In this document: positions 1 to 8,111 of the stretch, piece by piece
Numbering within the stretch: position 1 is the first letter of the stretch
Layout: each line of letters begins with the position of its first letter
Source of the DNA: Sphingobacteriales bacterium
Lineage (GTDB): Bacteria > Bacteroidota > Bacteroidia > Chitinophagales > Chitinophagaceae
Reading direction: 5' to 3'
NCBI GenBank assembly: GCA_004144185.1
Contig: SEFP01000002.1
Coordinates: 186,001 to 250,000 of the forward strand
DNA: 64,000 nt
The notes under the pieces: model-generated
What the model saw: only the letters and a program-made list of their open reading frames with translations
What the model was told of the DNA's origin: nothing
The model's database searches: none
Made by a program: the position numbers and the translations under genes

Positions 1-160
1 GCCCAATCAGTATAAAGGATCCTATTCGATTCATTCCAACACATTTCCGGAACGCCAGTAACGCTCCTGTTGTTTTTAGAGGCGCAAATGTATTGGCTCG
101 TTCAGGCTGGTACTTGCTAAATCGGGAAATCTATACACACAGATCAGATTGAGTAAAATA

Positions 161-190
161 ATCGTATAGGTGCATATCGTATAGGTGCAT
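161..190. repeat. Perfect 15-bp tandem duplication
   Basis: The 15-mer ATCGTATAGGTGCAT is present twice head to tail (161-175 and 176-190), just beyond the terminator of the S46 peptidase gene. No function is evident. The rest of 1-257 holds one TTCCGGAA octamer (45-52) and no credible gene. Confidence 0.85.
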
Positions 191-196
191 AAAAGA

Positions 197-227
197 AAGA
201 AGCAGCGGCGGAGGGCCACTGCTTCTT
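197..227 (-). terminator. Rho-independent terminator of the S46 peptidase gene
   Basis: A 12-bp stem with one mismatch (197-208 against 216-227) and a 7-base loop lies 30 bases beyond the stop codon. On the minus strand it is followed by a T-rich stretch (complement of 191-196). Confidence 0.75.
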
Positions 228-257
228 GTAAGAACAGTTGGAACAGTTTCGGATGGT

Positions 258-2420
258 TTAGTACCGGATGTCCATTTCGTTGATCAGGTTTTGGGCATTG
301 CCAAACTTGTCGATGATAAACAGGATAAAGCGGGCATCGGCAATAATGGTACGCTTATATTTTTTGTCAAATGCGATATCCCCACTCATTGCTTCCCAGT
401 TGCCGTCAAAAGCAGCACCGATCCATTCGCCGTTGGCATTCATGACCGGAGAACCAGAGTTACCACCGGTGATGTCGTTGTTGGTAATAAAGCAGGTCAC
501 CAGTTCACCTTTTGCATTGGCCCAGCGTCCGTAGTCTTTTTTATCGAGCAGGGTAACGAATTCTTTTGGCAGGTCAAACTCGTCGTCGCCCGGAACGTAC
601 TTGGCACGCAGACCGTCGGCCGTCGTATAATACTTGTAAGAAACGGCATCCTGAGGCTCATACGGCAGTACGCTACCATAGGTTACGCGCATGGTGCTGT
701 TGGCATCCGGATAGAAATTCCGGTTGGGCTGCATCTTCATCGCCGCCTTTACGTAGAACATGCTCAAATCTTTCTTGGCATATGCAAACGACTCAGCGCG
801 GGGCCTCACTTGCTTCTCGTATACGCGGATAAACGACATGGCATAATCGATGGCCGGATCGGCTTTCAGTTGCTCCAGCGTCGGGCCATTGGCCAGGGCA
901 TCAAAACGGGACTCATCCAGCAACTGCGTGTTCTGGAACACATACTCCGTGTATTTGTCGAACGTATTGGTCCAGTTTTCGGTACCGAACTGCCGGAAAA
1001 TCACGCGCTGGTAGATATCAGGCTGCTGATCTTTCGCCACTTCGGTGTAATACAGCTGCGACATCCGGGCAAACAGTTCCTTTTCAGTAGCGGCGTCGTA
1101 TTCCTTCATCAGCATCTTACGCGCCATCCGCATGCCATCGGTGTATTTTTTGATAGAGTCCTTATCCTTGCCGCCTTTTTCCATATAGGTATAGAGCGGA
1201 TAGGTCGTAGAAGCAACCCGGCTCAGAATCGGTGCGCGGAAGCACTCGCCGTAGTATACAGCCGACTTGGCCACCGGACGATAATCGGCATAGATGCCTG
1301 CAAAATCGTTCATCAGCGTTGCGTACTTCTTATTGGCCTTGCTTCCGGAAGCCCATTTGGTAAAGCGTTGCTCATCGGCCCGCTTGGTTCCTTCTACATT
1401 CAGGCGCTTCAGCTGGGCCGTCTGACCAATAAAATACTTCCAGTAGTTGGAGATCCGCTGGTAGTTGGAGGTCATTTTCAGGTACACAGACTTGTCGGCG
1501 TCCATGTGTTTTTTCATGATCGCCAGACGCTCGCCCCGGATCTTAACGATCGCCGGTGAGGTTACTTCAGTCGCAATGTTCACCCCGTGCGACGTCAGGT
1601 ACCGGTCGGTACGGCCCGGATAGCCCATAATCATGGCATAATCGCCTTCCTGAACCCCTTTAGCCGATACCGGCAGATACTTCTTAGGCTTGTAGGGCAC
1701 ATTGGCGGTGCTGTAGGCAGCCGGCTCATTGTCGGCACCGGCATAGACGCGGAACATGGAGAAATCGGCGGTGTGGCGGGGCCACATCCAGTTGTCGGTG
1801 TCGCCACCAAACTTACCGAGGCTCTTGGGAGGCGTGCCTACCAAGCGGACATCGTTGTATTTCTTGTAGGTCAGCAGCAGGTATTGATTACCACTGAAAA
1901 AGTCTTTCACATTGGCGACCAGTTTGCCGCCGTTAGAAGCGCGGTCTTCGATTTTTTTCCGGACCGCATCAAACTTCTTATTCCATTCCGCTCCGGCATC
2001 GGTCCGGCCTACTGCAGCCATCACTTCAGCGGTTACGTCGACCACCTGTTGCAGGTAAATCACGGACAGGCCCTGTGCCGGCAGTTCTTCGGTGTAGGAT
2101 TTGGCCCAGAACCCGTTGTCGAGATAGTTTTTCTCAACCGAGCTTAGGGTCGCGATCGCATCATAGCCACAGTGGTGATTGGTAATGAGCAATCCGGAAG
2201 GAGACACCATCTCGGCGGTACAACCACCTCCAAACTGCACCACGGCATCCTTAAGGGAGGCCTGGTTGATATTGTAAATGTCTTGAGCCGTCAGCTTCAG
2301 GCCGAGGCGCTTCATTTCTTCGTAGTTTTTGCCAATGAGCTGTGGCAGCCACATGCCTTCATCGGCACGGGCCTGCAACAGCGCACACGCCGCTACCAAC
2401 AGGAGGACAACTTTTTTCAT
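258..2420 (-). CDS. S46 family dipeptidyl-peptidase, DPP7-like
   Basis: Secreted or periplasmic serine exopeptidase that removes dipeptides from peptide N-termini, a step in amino-acid nutrition of proteolytic Bacteroidota. The 720-residue protein has a signal peptide (positively charged MKK, a hydrophobic run, cleavage after ARA around residue 19), the His-containing TNHHCGYD motif (residues 80-87) and the Ser motif GGNSGSP near residue 655. The S1-pocket position that separates subtypes reads FDGN, with Gly at residue 673. Gly there is known for DPP7 (hydrophobic P1), while Arg is typical of DPP11 (acidic P1), so DPP7-like specificity is inferred. An ATG 27 bases further upstream would overlap the -7 promoter element at 2445-2452, so the start at 2420, directly before the signal peptide, was chosen. 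The length is normal for the family. Confidence 0.93.
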   Translation of the reverse strand: MKKVVLLLVAACALLQARADEGMWLPQLIGKNYEEMKRLGLKLTAQDIYNINQASLKDAVVQFGGGCTAEMVSPSGLLITNHHCGYDAIATLSSVEKNYLDNGFWAKSYTEELPAQGLSVIYLQQVVDVTAEVMAAVGRTDAGAEWNKKFDAVRKKIEDRASNGGKLVANVKDFFSGNQYLLLTYKKYNDVRLVGTPPKSLGKFGGDTDNWMWPRHTADFSMFRVYAGADNEPAAYSTANVPYKPKKYLPVSAKGVQEGDYAMIMGYPGRTDRYLTSHGVNIATEVTSPAIVKIRGERLAIMKKHMDADKSVYLKMTSNYQRISNYWKYFIGQTAQLKRLNVEGTKRADEQRFTKWASGSKANKKYATLMNDFAGIYADYRPVAKSAVYYGECFRAPILSRVASTTYPLYTYMEKGGKDKDSIKKYTDGMRMARKMLMKEYDAATEKELFARMSQLYYTEVAKDQQPDIYQRVIFRQFGTENWTNTFDKYTEYVFQNTQLLDESRFDALANGPTLEQLKADPAIDYAMSFIRVYEKQVRPRAESFAYAKKDLSMFYVKAAMKMQPNRNFYPDANSTMRVTYGSVLPYEPQDAVSYKYYTTADGLRAKYVPGDDEFDLPKEFVTLLDKKDYGRWANAKGELVTCFITNNDITGGNSGSPVMNANGEWIGAAFDGNWEAMSGDIAFDKKYKRTIIADARFILFIIDKFGNAQNLINEMDIRY

Positions 2421-2444
2421 AGATGGTTTTTTGAGCCAGGAGCG

Positions 2445-2452
2445 CAAAGATA
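2445..2452 (-). promoter_or_regulatory. Bacteroidota -7 promoter element for the S46 peptidase gene
   Basis: On the minus strand this reads TATCTTTG, matching the Bacteroidota -7 consensus TAnnTTTG, 25 bases before the chosen ATG. It argues against the longer start at 2447. Confidence 0.55.
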
Positions 2453-2512
2453 AACGCCGATGGATAAGTTCGTAAGACGGATTAGAAGGTATTCAGACGC
2501 TGTATTTTCCGG

Positions 2513-3064
2513 TTATTCCGGAACCTGCCCTTTATCCACCTGCACCACCCCACGGGGTTGCAAAATTTTGTAGTTGGCAAACGTCTGATCGGCTTCCAGA
2601 CCGGTGCCGTAGAAGCTTTGGGTCGGCATGTTGATCCGAACGGGTTTTTCGGTAAAGAATTTCTTGTTGACTTCGCTCCAGATCAGCTCTTCCGTCTGTA
2701 ATTCTTCACCTTTGTTGTTGTGCACCCGCACCTGATCCCGCAGCAATACATTGCCTTTGGTTTCATACCAGCGCGCATATTTGGCTGTTACCGTGCTTTG
2801 GATCTTTAGACTGGTATCGAAAATTTCGATCCGAACGCCCGAACGGGCATCGGTGTATGGCGGACGGGCCTTATCGGCACGGATAAACTCTTTGGCATAC
2901 AGCCGGGCTTCAACTTTTCCACCGCTGCTGTAAATAATGGTAACATCCTGCGCCTTGTCTTCCAGCCCCTGTCCGGTTCCGGAAAGCGACTGGATATCCT
3001 CGATTTTATTGCGGCATGAAAGCAGCCCCAACAAACTAATCAGGCACAGGAATCGCTTAGTCAT
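2513..3064 (-). CDS. lptC: LptC-like LPS export periplasmic lipoprotein
   Basis: A 183-residue protein resembling the LptC/DUF1239 family. LptC passes lipopolysaccharide from the inner-membrane LptBFG transporter to the periplasmic bridge. It has a lipoprotein signal (hydrophobic stretch ending LLSC, Cys at residue 17), then a beta-rich region whose motifs fit LptC (ARWYETKGNVLLRDQVRV and a later W-containing strand). It overlaps the upstream outer-membrane barrel gene by 8 bases, indicating translational coupling in a coaX-barrel-lptC operon, an arrangement familiar from Bacteroidota. LptC is usually anchored by one transmembrane helix; the Cys suggests lipid anchoring here. Confidence 0.8.
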   Translation of the reverse strand: MTKRFLCLISLLGLLSCRNKIEDIQSLSGTGQGLEDKAQDVTIIYSSGGKVEARLYAKEFIRADKARPPYTDARSGVRIEIFDTSLKIQSTVTAKYARWYETKGNVLLRDQVRVHNNKGEELQTEELIWSEVNKKFFTEKPVRINMPTQSFYGTGLEADQTFANYKILQPRGVVQVDKGQVPE

Positions 3065-4349
3065 AACGGCGTTTCACAAACCAGCGGTCATTCAGCGAAA
3101 GCCCAACCGAAAAGCGGGTAAAGGTTTCCTTTAGGGTGAATGGCGCCGAAGACGTCCGGCGGCCGACTTCCAGTGCCAGATGCACCCGGTCGGTGGTCCG
3201 GCGGAACGGAATACTCATGCCGGCCGTTCCCATAATGGTAGAAGGCTGTGCGCCACCTACAAAGTACGGATCAGTTCCGTAGCTGGCACCCAACCGGTAC
3301 GTTACCCGTTGCAAAAAGCGGGATCCGACGGTGTTGGAAGGCGTATATTCTGCTCCGATGGCAGCCCGCCAGGCACGGTCAGCCAACGAATCCCGGTTGC
3401 CCAGCACCCGGTAATCTTTCCAGCTGGTGGTGCTAAAATCGGCACTGATGGCCCACTGATTACCATAGAAAAGCTGCATACCTGCGGCAATATTCATTGG
3501 CAGCGTCATCTTTCCGGACGCTCCGTTTGAAGCATACGCCGTATCCAGAATGGTTCCGGAACTGCCCGAGAACCGATACGATAGCCAGAGGTCGTTGGTT
3601 TCAGCATTCAGATCCTGCTTCAGCGTGGCCGTTGCCCCCAGTCGCAGTCCCAACAGCCCTTTGAGCACCGTAGTATATTGTGCGCCTAGTTTGTACGTCA
3701 GTCCGCCTACGGATAAGGTCCGGTCAAACTCAGCGCCAAAGCTGCTGGCCGTATCCTGCTGGTAAAATTCCCGGCTCCGGTTATACGTGAACGTTCCAAA
3801 CGTGTATCCGACATTAAAGCCCAGCCGGAATCCCTTGACATCTACCGCGCCTCCCAGAAATGCCTGGCTGAGTCCGCCCGAACCGATGTACTGGTTGTAC
3901 GCATAGCCCAGTCCGGGCTGGTACGAGGTATCGCTCAAATGGTAAAACGAGCGGCTTTCCGGTTGCAGCCCGAATACGACCCCTGCATTTTTAGCGACCG
4001 GCAATCCTACCCGCAGGTAACTAAGCGTGGTCGTGCCGGTCGGGAAATTCTGGTTTTCGGTGGCAACCGAACGACGGCTGGCGGTAAAGGCACCTTCATA
4101 CGTCGTCATTTTCAATCCGGCATAGGAAGCCGGATTATCGGTATTGATGGCAAACGGATTGCTTACCGCAATCGCAGCACTTCCCCCACCCCGTTGCGCA
4201 ACAGACGTACCTCCCAGCAGATCGCCAATTCCATAGCGGCTGTAGGGGATGTTTTCGCGGGTCGATAGCACTTGTGCAGATGCCGTTCCGGAAACAACTC
4301 CGGCACTCATCAGCAATCCAACACACTTAAAGGGAAAGGGAATGCGCAT
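3057..4349 (-). CDS. Outer-membrane beta-barrel protein
   Basis: A 430-residue protein with an N-terminal signal peptide (cleavage after TASA, near residue 25) and alternating hydrophobic, aromatic-rich strands throughout, as expected of an outer-membrane barrel. The early motif YSRYGIGDLLGG followed by NTDNPASYAGL is typical of FadL-like or PorV-like Bacteroidota barrels, but the substrate is unknown. It sits between coaX, whose 3' end it overlaps by 23 bases, and lptC, overlapped by 8 bases, so the three genes are probably translated together. The LptC neighbour suggests an envelope role; nothing in the sequence shows a specific cargo. Confidence 0.8.
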   Translation of the reverse strand: MRIPFPFKCVGLLMSAGVVSGTASAQVLSTRENIPYSRYGIGDLLGGTSVAQRGGGSAAIAVSNPFAINTDNPASYAGLKMTTYEGAFTASRRSVATENQNFPTGTTTLSYLRVGLPVAKNAGVVFGLQPESRSFYHLSDTSYQPGLGYAYNQYIGSGGLSQAFLGGAVDVKGFRLGFNVGYTFGTFTYNRSREFYQQDTASSFGAEFDRTLSVGGLTYKLGAQYTTVLKGLLGLRLGATATLKQDLNAETNDLWLSYRFSGSSGTILDTAYASNGASGKMTLPMNIAAGMQLFYGNQWAISADFSTTSWKDYRVLGNRDSLADRAWRAAIGAEYTPSNTVGSRFLQRVTYRLGASYGTDPYFVGGAQPSTIMGTAGMSIPFRRTTDRVHLALEVGRRTSSAPFTLKETFTRFSVGLSLNDRWFVKRRYD

Positions 4350-5088
4350 TATGGCGTAAAATTCTATGAAGCCCTTTCAGTAATAAAAAAGGATCGGCAA
4401 ATATCCGGCTTTTCAGGTGGGGCAGCAACGCATCGGCATCGCCACCGGTTAAAACAGCGTTAAACCCATTCGGAAATCGCTCTCCATACCGGTCCACCAT
4501 CCCATCGATCTCAGCCGCAGCACCAATCAGCGCCCCACTTTGAAGCGCCGATTCGGTATCGTACCCGAGCAACGGTGCCCGGTCATCCAGCGCTACTTCC
4601 GGAAGTTTAGCGGTAAACTGATGCATCGCCCGTAGCCGCATCGACAGTCCCGGACTGATCGACCCGCCCCGAAACGCATTGTTGGTAGCTACAAAATTGT
4701 AGGTAATACAGGTACCGGCACTCACCGCCAGACAGTCGGCCTTGGGAAACTGCTCGGCTACAGCTACGGCCAGCGCCAGGCGGTCGGGACCCAATGTATC
4801 CGAAGACCGATAGGCATTGATGAGCGGCACGTTGGTCTGCGGGGTCAGTTTCAGCAGCGGAATGTGAAGCTCCCGGAGCAACGTTTCGATAGGAGTACTG
4901 TCGGCGATTACGGAGCACAGGATAGCGCCACGGATTTTACCATGATCGAGCAACTGACGGATAAACGGTTCTGACGGCAACAGGCCCTCGGTGCGTTCAA
5001 AGGCCAGTGGCCTGGCCGATCCGGCATCCTGGTAAAGAGCAGACTTCAGCGCCGTATTACCGGCGTCGATACATAAAAAATTAGCCAT
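4327..5088 (-). CDS. coaX: Type III pantothenate kinase
   Basis: Catalyses ATP-dependent phosphorylation of pantothenate, the first step of coenzyme A synthesis. The protein has the expected size (253 residues) and the ASKHA-fold signatures of CoaX: an N-terminal phosphate loop DAGNT (residues 8-12; usually DxGNT), the pantothenate-binding GPDR motif near residue 101, and the SAGTCITYN segment in the middle. An in-frame ATG exists 153 bases upstream, but homology begins at MANFLCIDAGNT, so the start was set at 5088. The gene leads the coaX-barrel-lptC operon. The 160 bases upstream (5089-5248) contain two TTCCGGAA octamers and no clear promoter. Confidence 0.93.
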   Translation of the reverse strand: MANFLCIDAGNTALKSALYQDAGSARPLAFERTEGLLPSEPFIRQLLDHGKIRGAILCSVIADSTPIETLLRELHIPLLKLTPQTNVPLINAYRSSDTLGPDRLALAVAVAEQFPKADCLAVSAGTCITYNFVATNNAFRGGSISPGLSMRLRAMHQFTAKLPEVALDDRAPLLGYDTESALQSGALIGAAAEIDGMVDRYGERFPNGFNAVLTGGDADALLPHLKSRIFADPFLLLKGLHRILRHNAHSLSL

Positions 5089-5248
5089 AAGAAAGATGAT
5101 AAAAGGAAAATTCCGGAAGAATCCTAAACCGTGGCAGCGTACCAGCCGCTTGCGTGGACTGTATAATCCCGCATGATGGGCAGCATCGGTTTGCAGGACG
5201 TCCCTCAGGAGTTGACAGGTCAGCCGGCATTCCGGAACCAATCAGGTT

Positions 5249-5890
5249 TTAAAACAGGCCGTCCCACTTCAGGTCGCGGAAATGGCCGTTGCGTTTTACG
5301 CGTTCTTTGAGCAGTTCCAGGTTACTGACCACCGGAGCGATTTCTTTCAGGTGGCGGCGCAGAAACTCCAGTCGCTGGGTTTCATCATAAATGCCCAGCA
5401 ATTCATATTCCTGCTCATACGACAGGCCCACGAGGTGACCAATGTCATATGAAGTCAGCTTGTCGCTTTTGCGGGGCAGCTTTTCTTCCACCTGCATCAG
5501 CGCATACAGCCGTTCGACTTCTTTAAAGATCAGTTCTCCGACCCGGCTTTCGGCATGCTCCAGCACATTTTCAGGATAGCTGACAACGGCTCCGCAATAC
5601 AGCTTGTCCGGAATTTCTTTAACGACCGTCAGGATTTCAAAGACTTTCTCGCCTTTGGTCCGGATATCCATTTGCCCGTCGGGATAGGTTTTCACCACTT
5701 CGGTAACCCGCACCAGCGTTCCTTTTTCCAAAGGTTGTGTGCCCCGGGCCACCGGGATGCCAAAAGGCTTCTCCTCGGCAATACATTCCTGAATCAGTTG
5801 CTTATAACGGGGTTCAAAGATGTGCAGATTAAGGGCCTCCCCCGGATACAGCACGATCTGCAATGGAAAGATGGAAATAAAATTGGTCAT
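5249..5890 (-). CDS. Lon N-terminal (substrate-binding) domain protein
   Basis: A 213-residue cytosolic protein made of the Lon protease N-terminal domain without the ATPase or protease parts. The opening FPLQIVLYPGEALNLHIFEPRY matches the first strands of that domain, followed by GIPVA and TLVRVTEV. Stand-alone proteins of this kind are common in bacteria and are usually annotated as Lon substrate-binding domain proteins; their role is not established. It starts 7 bases beyond the O-antigen ligase stop codon, so the two are probably co-transcribed although no functional link is obvious. Confidence 0.88.
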   Translation of the reverse strand: MTNFISIFPLQIVLYPGEALNLHIFEPRYKQLIQECIAEEKPFGIPVARGTQPLEKGTLVRVTEVVKTYPDGQMDIRTKGEKVFEILTVVKEIPDKLYCGAVVSYPENVLEHAESRVGELIFKEVERLYALMQVEEKLPRKSDKLTSYDIGHLVGLSYEQEYELLGIYDETQRLEFLRRHLKEIAPVVSNLELLKERVKRNGHFRDLKWDGLF

Positions 5891-5897
5891 GCAGCGT

Positions 5898-7154
5898 CTA
5901 AGATACAGGTTCTGTATGCGTTAGATTCCGGAACCAGTACTGAAAGAATAAAAAAGTGGCTACGCCAAACTGCACTTCAAAGGCCGGGTCTACAAACAGC
6001 AATACGCTGACCAGCAGCCAGATCCCGATATTGAAGAATCGCGTCCGTTCCGGAAACCTCCGGACAGCAACCACGCCACCCAGCCACCAGATCAGCAACA
6101 CTATCATAGCAGGCACCCCTACAGCGATTCCGGACGCCAGAAACTGATTGTGCGGGACCAGCCGGTTTTCGGCAGCCACATGCGGATGCGACTCCGTATA
6201 ACCTGTATCCATCGCCGAGACTACATCGCCTGCACCATACCCACCCAGAGGCGACCGCGCAATCTGCCGGACGGCTACATCATAGGAGTACAGCCGGGCC
6301 GGATCGCTGTAATTTCCGGAAGGCCGTCCGCTGAAATACTCCATAAATGAATACCGGAAGTAGCCGATGCGTCCCCGCAATGTAGGCAAGGTTCCATACG
6401 CCACGACTACTCCCAGAAGGCCTGTCAGAAAAAACAATCCAAAACGCCGGTAATGCTTTAAATACAGTTCCCGGAACAGCAGCAGCAATCCGGCCCCGTA
6501 AAACATTACCAGCCCGGTTTTAGCCGCCAGAATATGCAGGTACAGCCCGAAAATCGCAGTGCTGATCCCGGCCAGCACTTTCACCGGCGATGCTAGTTTC
6601 GGCCAGACTGCCAGAATCCAGAAGATAGTTGCCGCCAGAAACGCGCTGAAGCAAATATGATCGTTGTAGGCCGGTGTGCGGAAGGTCTGGGAACTTTCGT
6701 AGCCTTTTGCAATAGCCGCTGCATTCGGGAAGTAATAGCTCAAACTGAATGCCACGCCTCCCAACAGCAACACGCAGGTTCCGGAAAGCAGCACCTGCCA
6801 TTGGTTTCGATGCAGTTGCAGTGGATAGGCTACCGCCAGCGGAAACAGCAAAAACGGCAGCTTGACCTGCACCCGTTCGCCCCATTCCTCCATGTTCGAG
6901 CTCCAGAAAAATGACAGGGCATACAGTGCCACCCACCCAACAGCCATCCACCAAAACCGGTTGCGCAGCCAGTCGCGCGGGTGCGTTCCGCGAAGCGCAT
7001 TCAGCCCCAGCAATAAGGTAGCGATCGACAGCACCGCCCGTGCGCCCAAAAATCCAATTACAAATGCCAGCGACAGAAAAACAGCGCTGTTTTCGCGGGA
7101 AGGCAGGAAGCGATTGATGCGGTTCAACAGGTTTAAGGCTTTCTTTGTATGCAC
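5898..7154 (-). CDS. O-antigen ligase / Wzy-type polymerase family membrane protein
   Basis: A 418-residue polytopic inner-membrane protein with about ten hydrophobic segments and the long periplasmic loop near the C-terminal third (residues about 260-340) that marks the O-antigen ligase/polymerase superfamily. The segment SPLGGYGAGD followed by PHNQFL is the usual conserved patch. Ligases attach O-polysaccharide to lipid A-core and polymerases join repeat units; sequence alone does not separate them. The polysaccharide genes on the opposite strand at 8-12 kb fit either role. The start is unusual: the ORF begins only 15 bases from, or overlaps, the divergent meaB gene, so its promoter must lie inside meaB. 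Confidence 0.85.
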   Translation of the reverse strand: MHTKKALNLLNRINRFLPSRENSAVFLSLAFVIGFLGARAVLSIATLLLGLNALRGTHPRDWLRNRFWWMAVGWVALYALSFFWSSNMEEWGERVQVKLPFLLFPLAVAYPLQLHRNQWQVLLSGTCVLLLGGVAFSLSYYFPNAAAIAKGYESSQTFRTPAYNDHICFSAFLAATIFWILAVWPKLASPVKVLAGISTAIFGLYLHILAAKTGLVMFYGAGLLLLFRELYLKHYRRFGLFFLTGLLGVVVAYGTLPTLRGRIGYFRYSFMEYFSGRPSGNYSDPARLYSYDVAVRQIARSPLGGYGAGDVVSAMDTGYTESHPHVAAENRLVPHNQFLASGIAVGVPAMIVLLIWWLGGVVAVRRFPERTRFFNIGIWLLVSVLLFVDPAFEVQFGVATFLFFQYWFRNLTHTEPVS

Positions 7155-7169
7155 GTTTCAACGGTAAAA

Positions 7170-8111
7170 ATGCAGCATTTGGTATCTGATAGCGTTCAAA
7201 ATCTGCTGGAAGGCATTCGTGCCGGCGACTTCCGGCAACTGGCCCGTACCATTACGCGGGTCGAAAACAACCTGCCGGGTACCGAAGAACTGTTACTGGG
7301 TCTGCAATCCAGCGCCAAACGAAATGTCGTAGGCATTACCGGCCCCCCCGGCGCCGGCAAAAGCACACTGGTCAATGCCTTGGTCGGACACTGGATTGCT
7401 GCCGGTAAAAAAATAGCCGTACTGGCCGTGGATCCCAGTTCGCCGTTCAACCTCGGTGCGCTGCTGGGCGACCGGATTCGTCTGGCCGGTTTCTATACGC
7501 ACCCGAATGTATTTATCCGGTCTATGGCCTCCAGGGGCTCACTGGGTGGACTGCATCCGGCCATTGTGCAGGTTACGGATCTGGTCCGGGAAGCACCGTT
7601 CGACCTGATTCTGATCGAAACGGTAGGTGTAGGCCAAAGCGAGATTGAAATCGCCGGATTGGCCGATTGTACAGTCGTCACGCTGGTTCCGGAAAGCGGG
7701 GATGAAGTACAGGCCATGAAATCGGGGCTGATGGAAATCGCCGATTTATTTGTCGTGAACAAAGGGGATCGACCTCAGGCAGATGCCATGGTCCGGCGCA
7801 TCCGAACCATGGCCCACGAACGGATGCAGGAGGGCGTGGAAACGCCGGTTCTCAAAACCACGGCTACCTCCGGGGAGGGTGTGGCTGCCGTTGCCCGACG
7901 CATTGAAAAAGCACTTTCCGGAACCGAAGGCACCACGACCCGGCAGCAATGGCTGCGGGTCGATAAGGCGATCCGGATGGCGATGGACCTGTTGCTTCAG
8001 GAAACCTCCCGAAGCGAAATTGCAGCGCAACTGGAGCGTACCGGCGGAAAAGGCAATTTATACCAAACGGCGCAGTGGCTGCGAGATCAATGGCGGCGTT
8101 CCGAAGGCTAA
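7170..8111 (+). CDS. meaB: MeaB/ArgK-type P-loop GTPase, methylmalonyl-CoA mutase chaperone
   Basis: A G3E-family GTPase that protects and reloads adenosylcobalamin-dependent methylmalonyl-CoA mutase. The protein (313 residues from this start) has the Walker A motif GPPGAGKST (residues 58-66), the family signature VDPSSPF, SRGSLGGL, a Walker B-like ETVGVGQSE, and the base-recognition NKGD. These are all hallmarks of MeaB rather than of UreG or HypB. An ATG 21 bases upstream (7149) is possible but would overlap the divergent O-antigen ligase start; the family usually starts close to the chosen Met. No mutase gene lies in this window, so it acts on an enzyme encoded elsewhere. Confidence 0.93.
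   Translation: MQHLVSDSVQNLLEGIRAGDFRQLARTITRVENNLPGTEELLLGLQSSAKRNVVGITGPPGAGKSTLVNALVGHWIAAGKKIAVLAVDPSSPFNLGALLGDRIRLAGFYTHPNVFIRSMASRGSLGGLHPAIVQVTDLVREAPFDLILIETVGVGQSEIEIAGLADCTVVTLVPESGDEVQAMKSGLMEIADLFVVNKGDRPQADAMVRRIRTMAHERMQEGVETPVLKTTATSGEGVAAVARRIEKALSGTEGTTTRQQWLRVDKAIRMAMDLLLQETSRSEIAAQLERTGGKGNLYQTAQWLRDQWRRSEG

Noticed and set aside
291-1559. 422-codon frame opposite the S46 peptidase
   Set aside because: It is antisense to a complete, clearly homologous gene and shows no domain; it is a by-product of GC-rich coding sequence.
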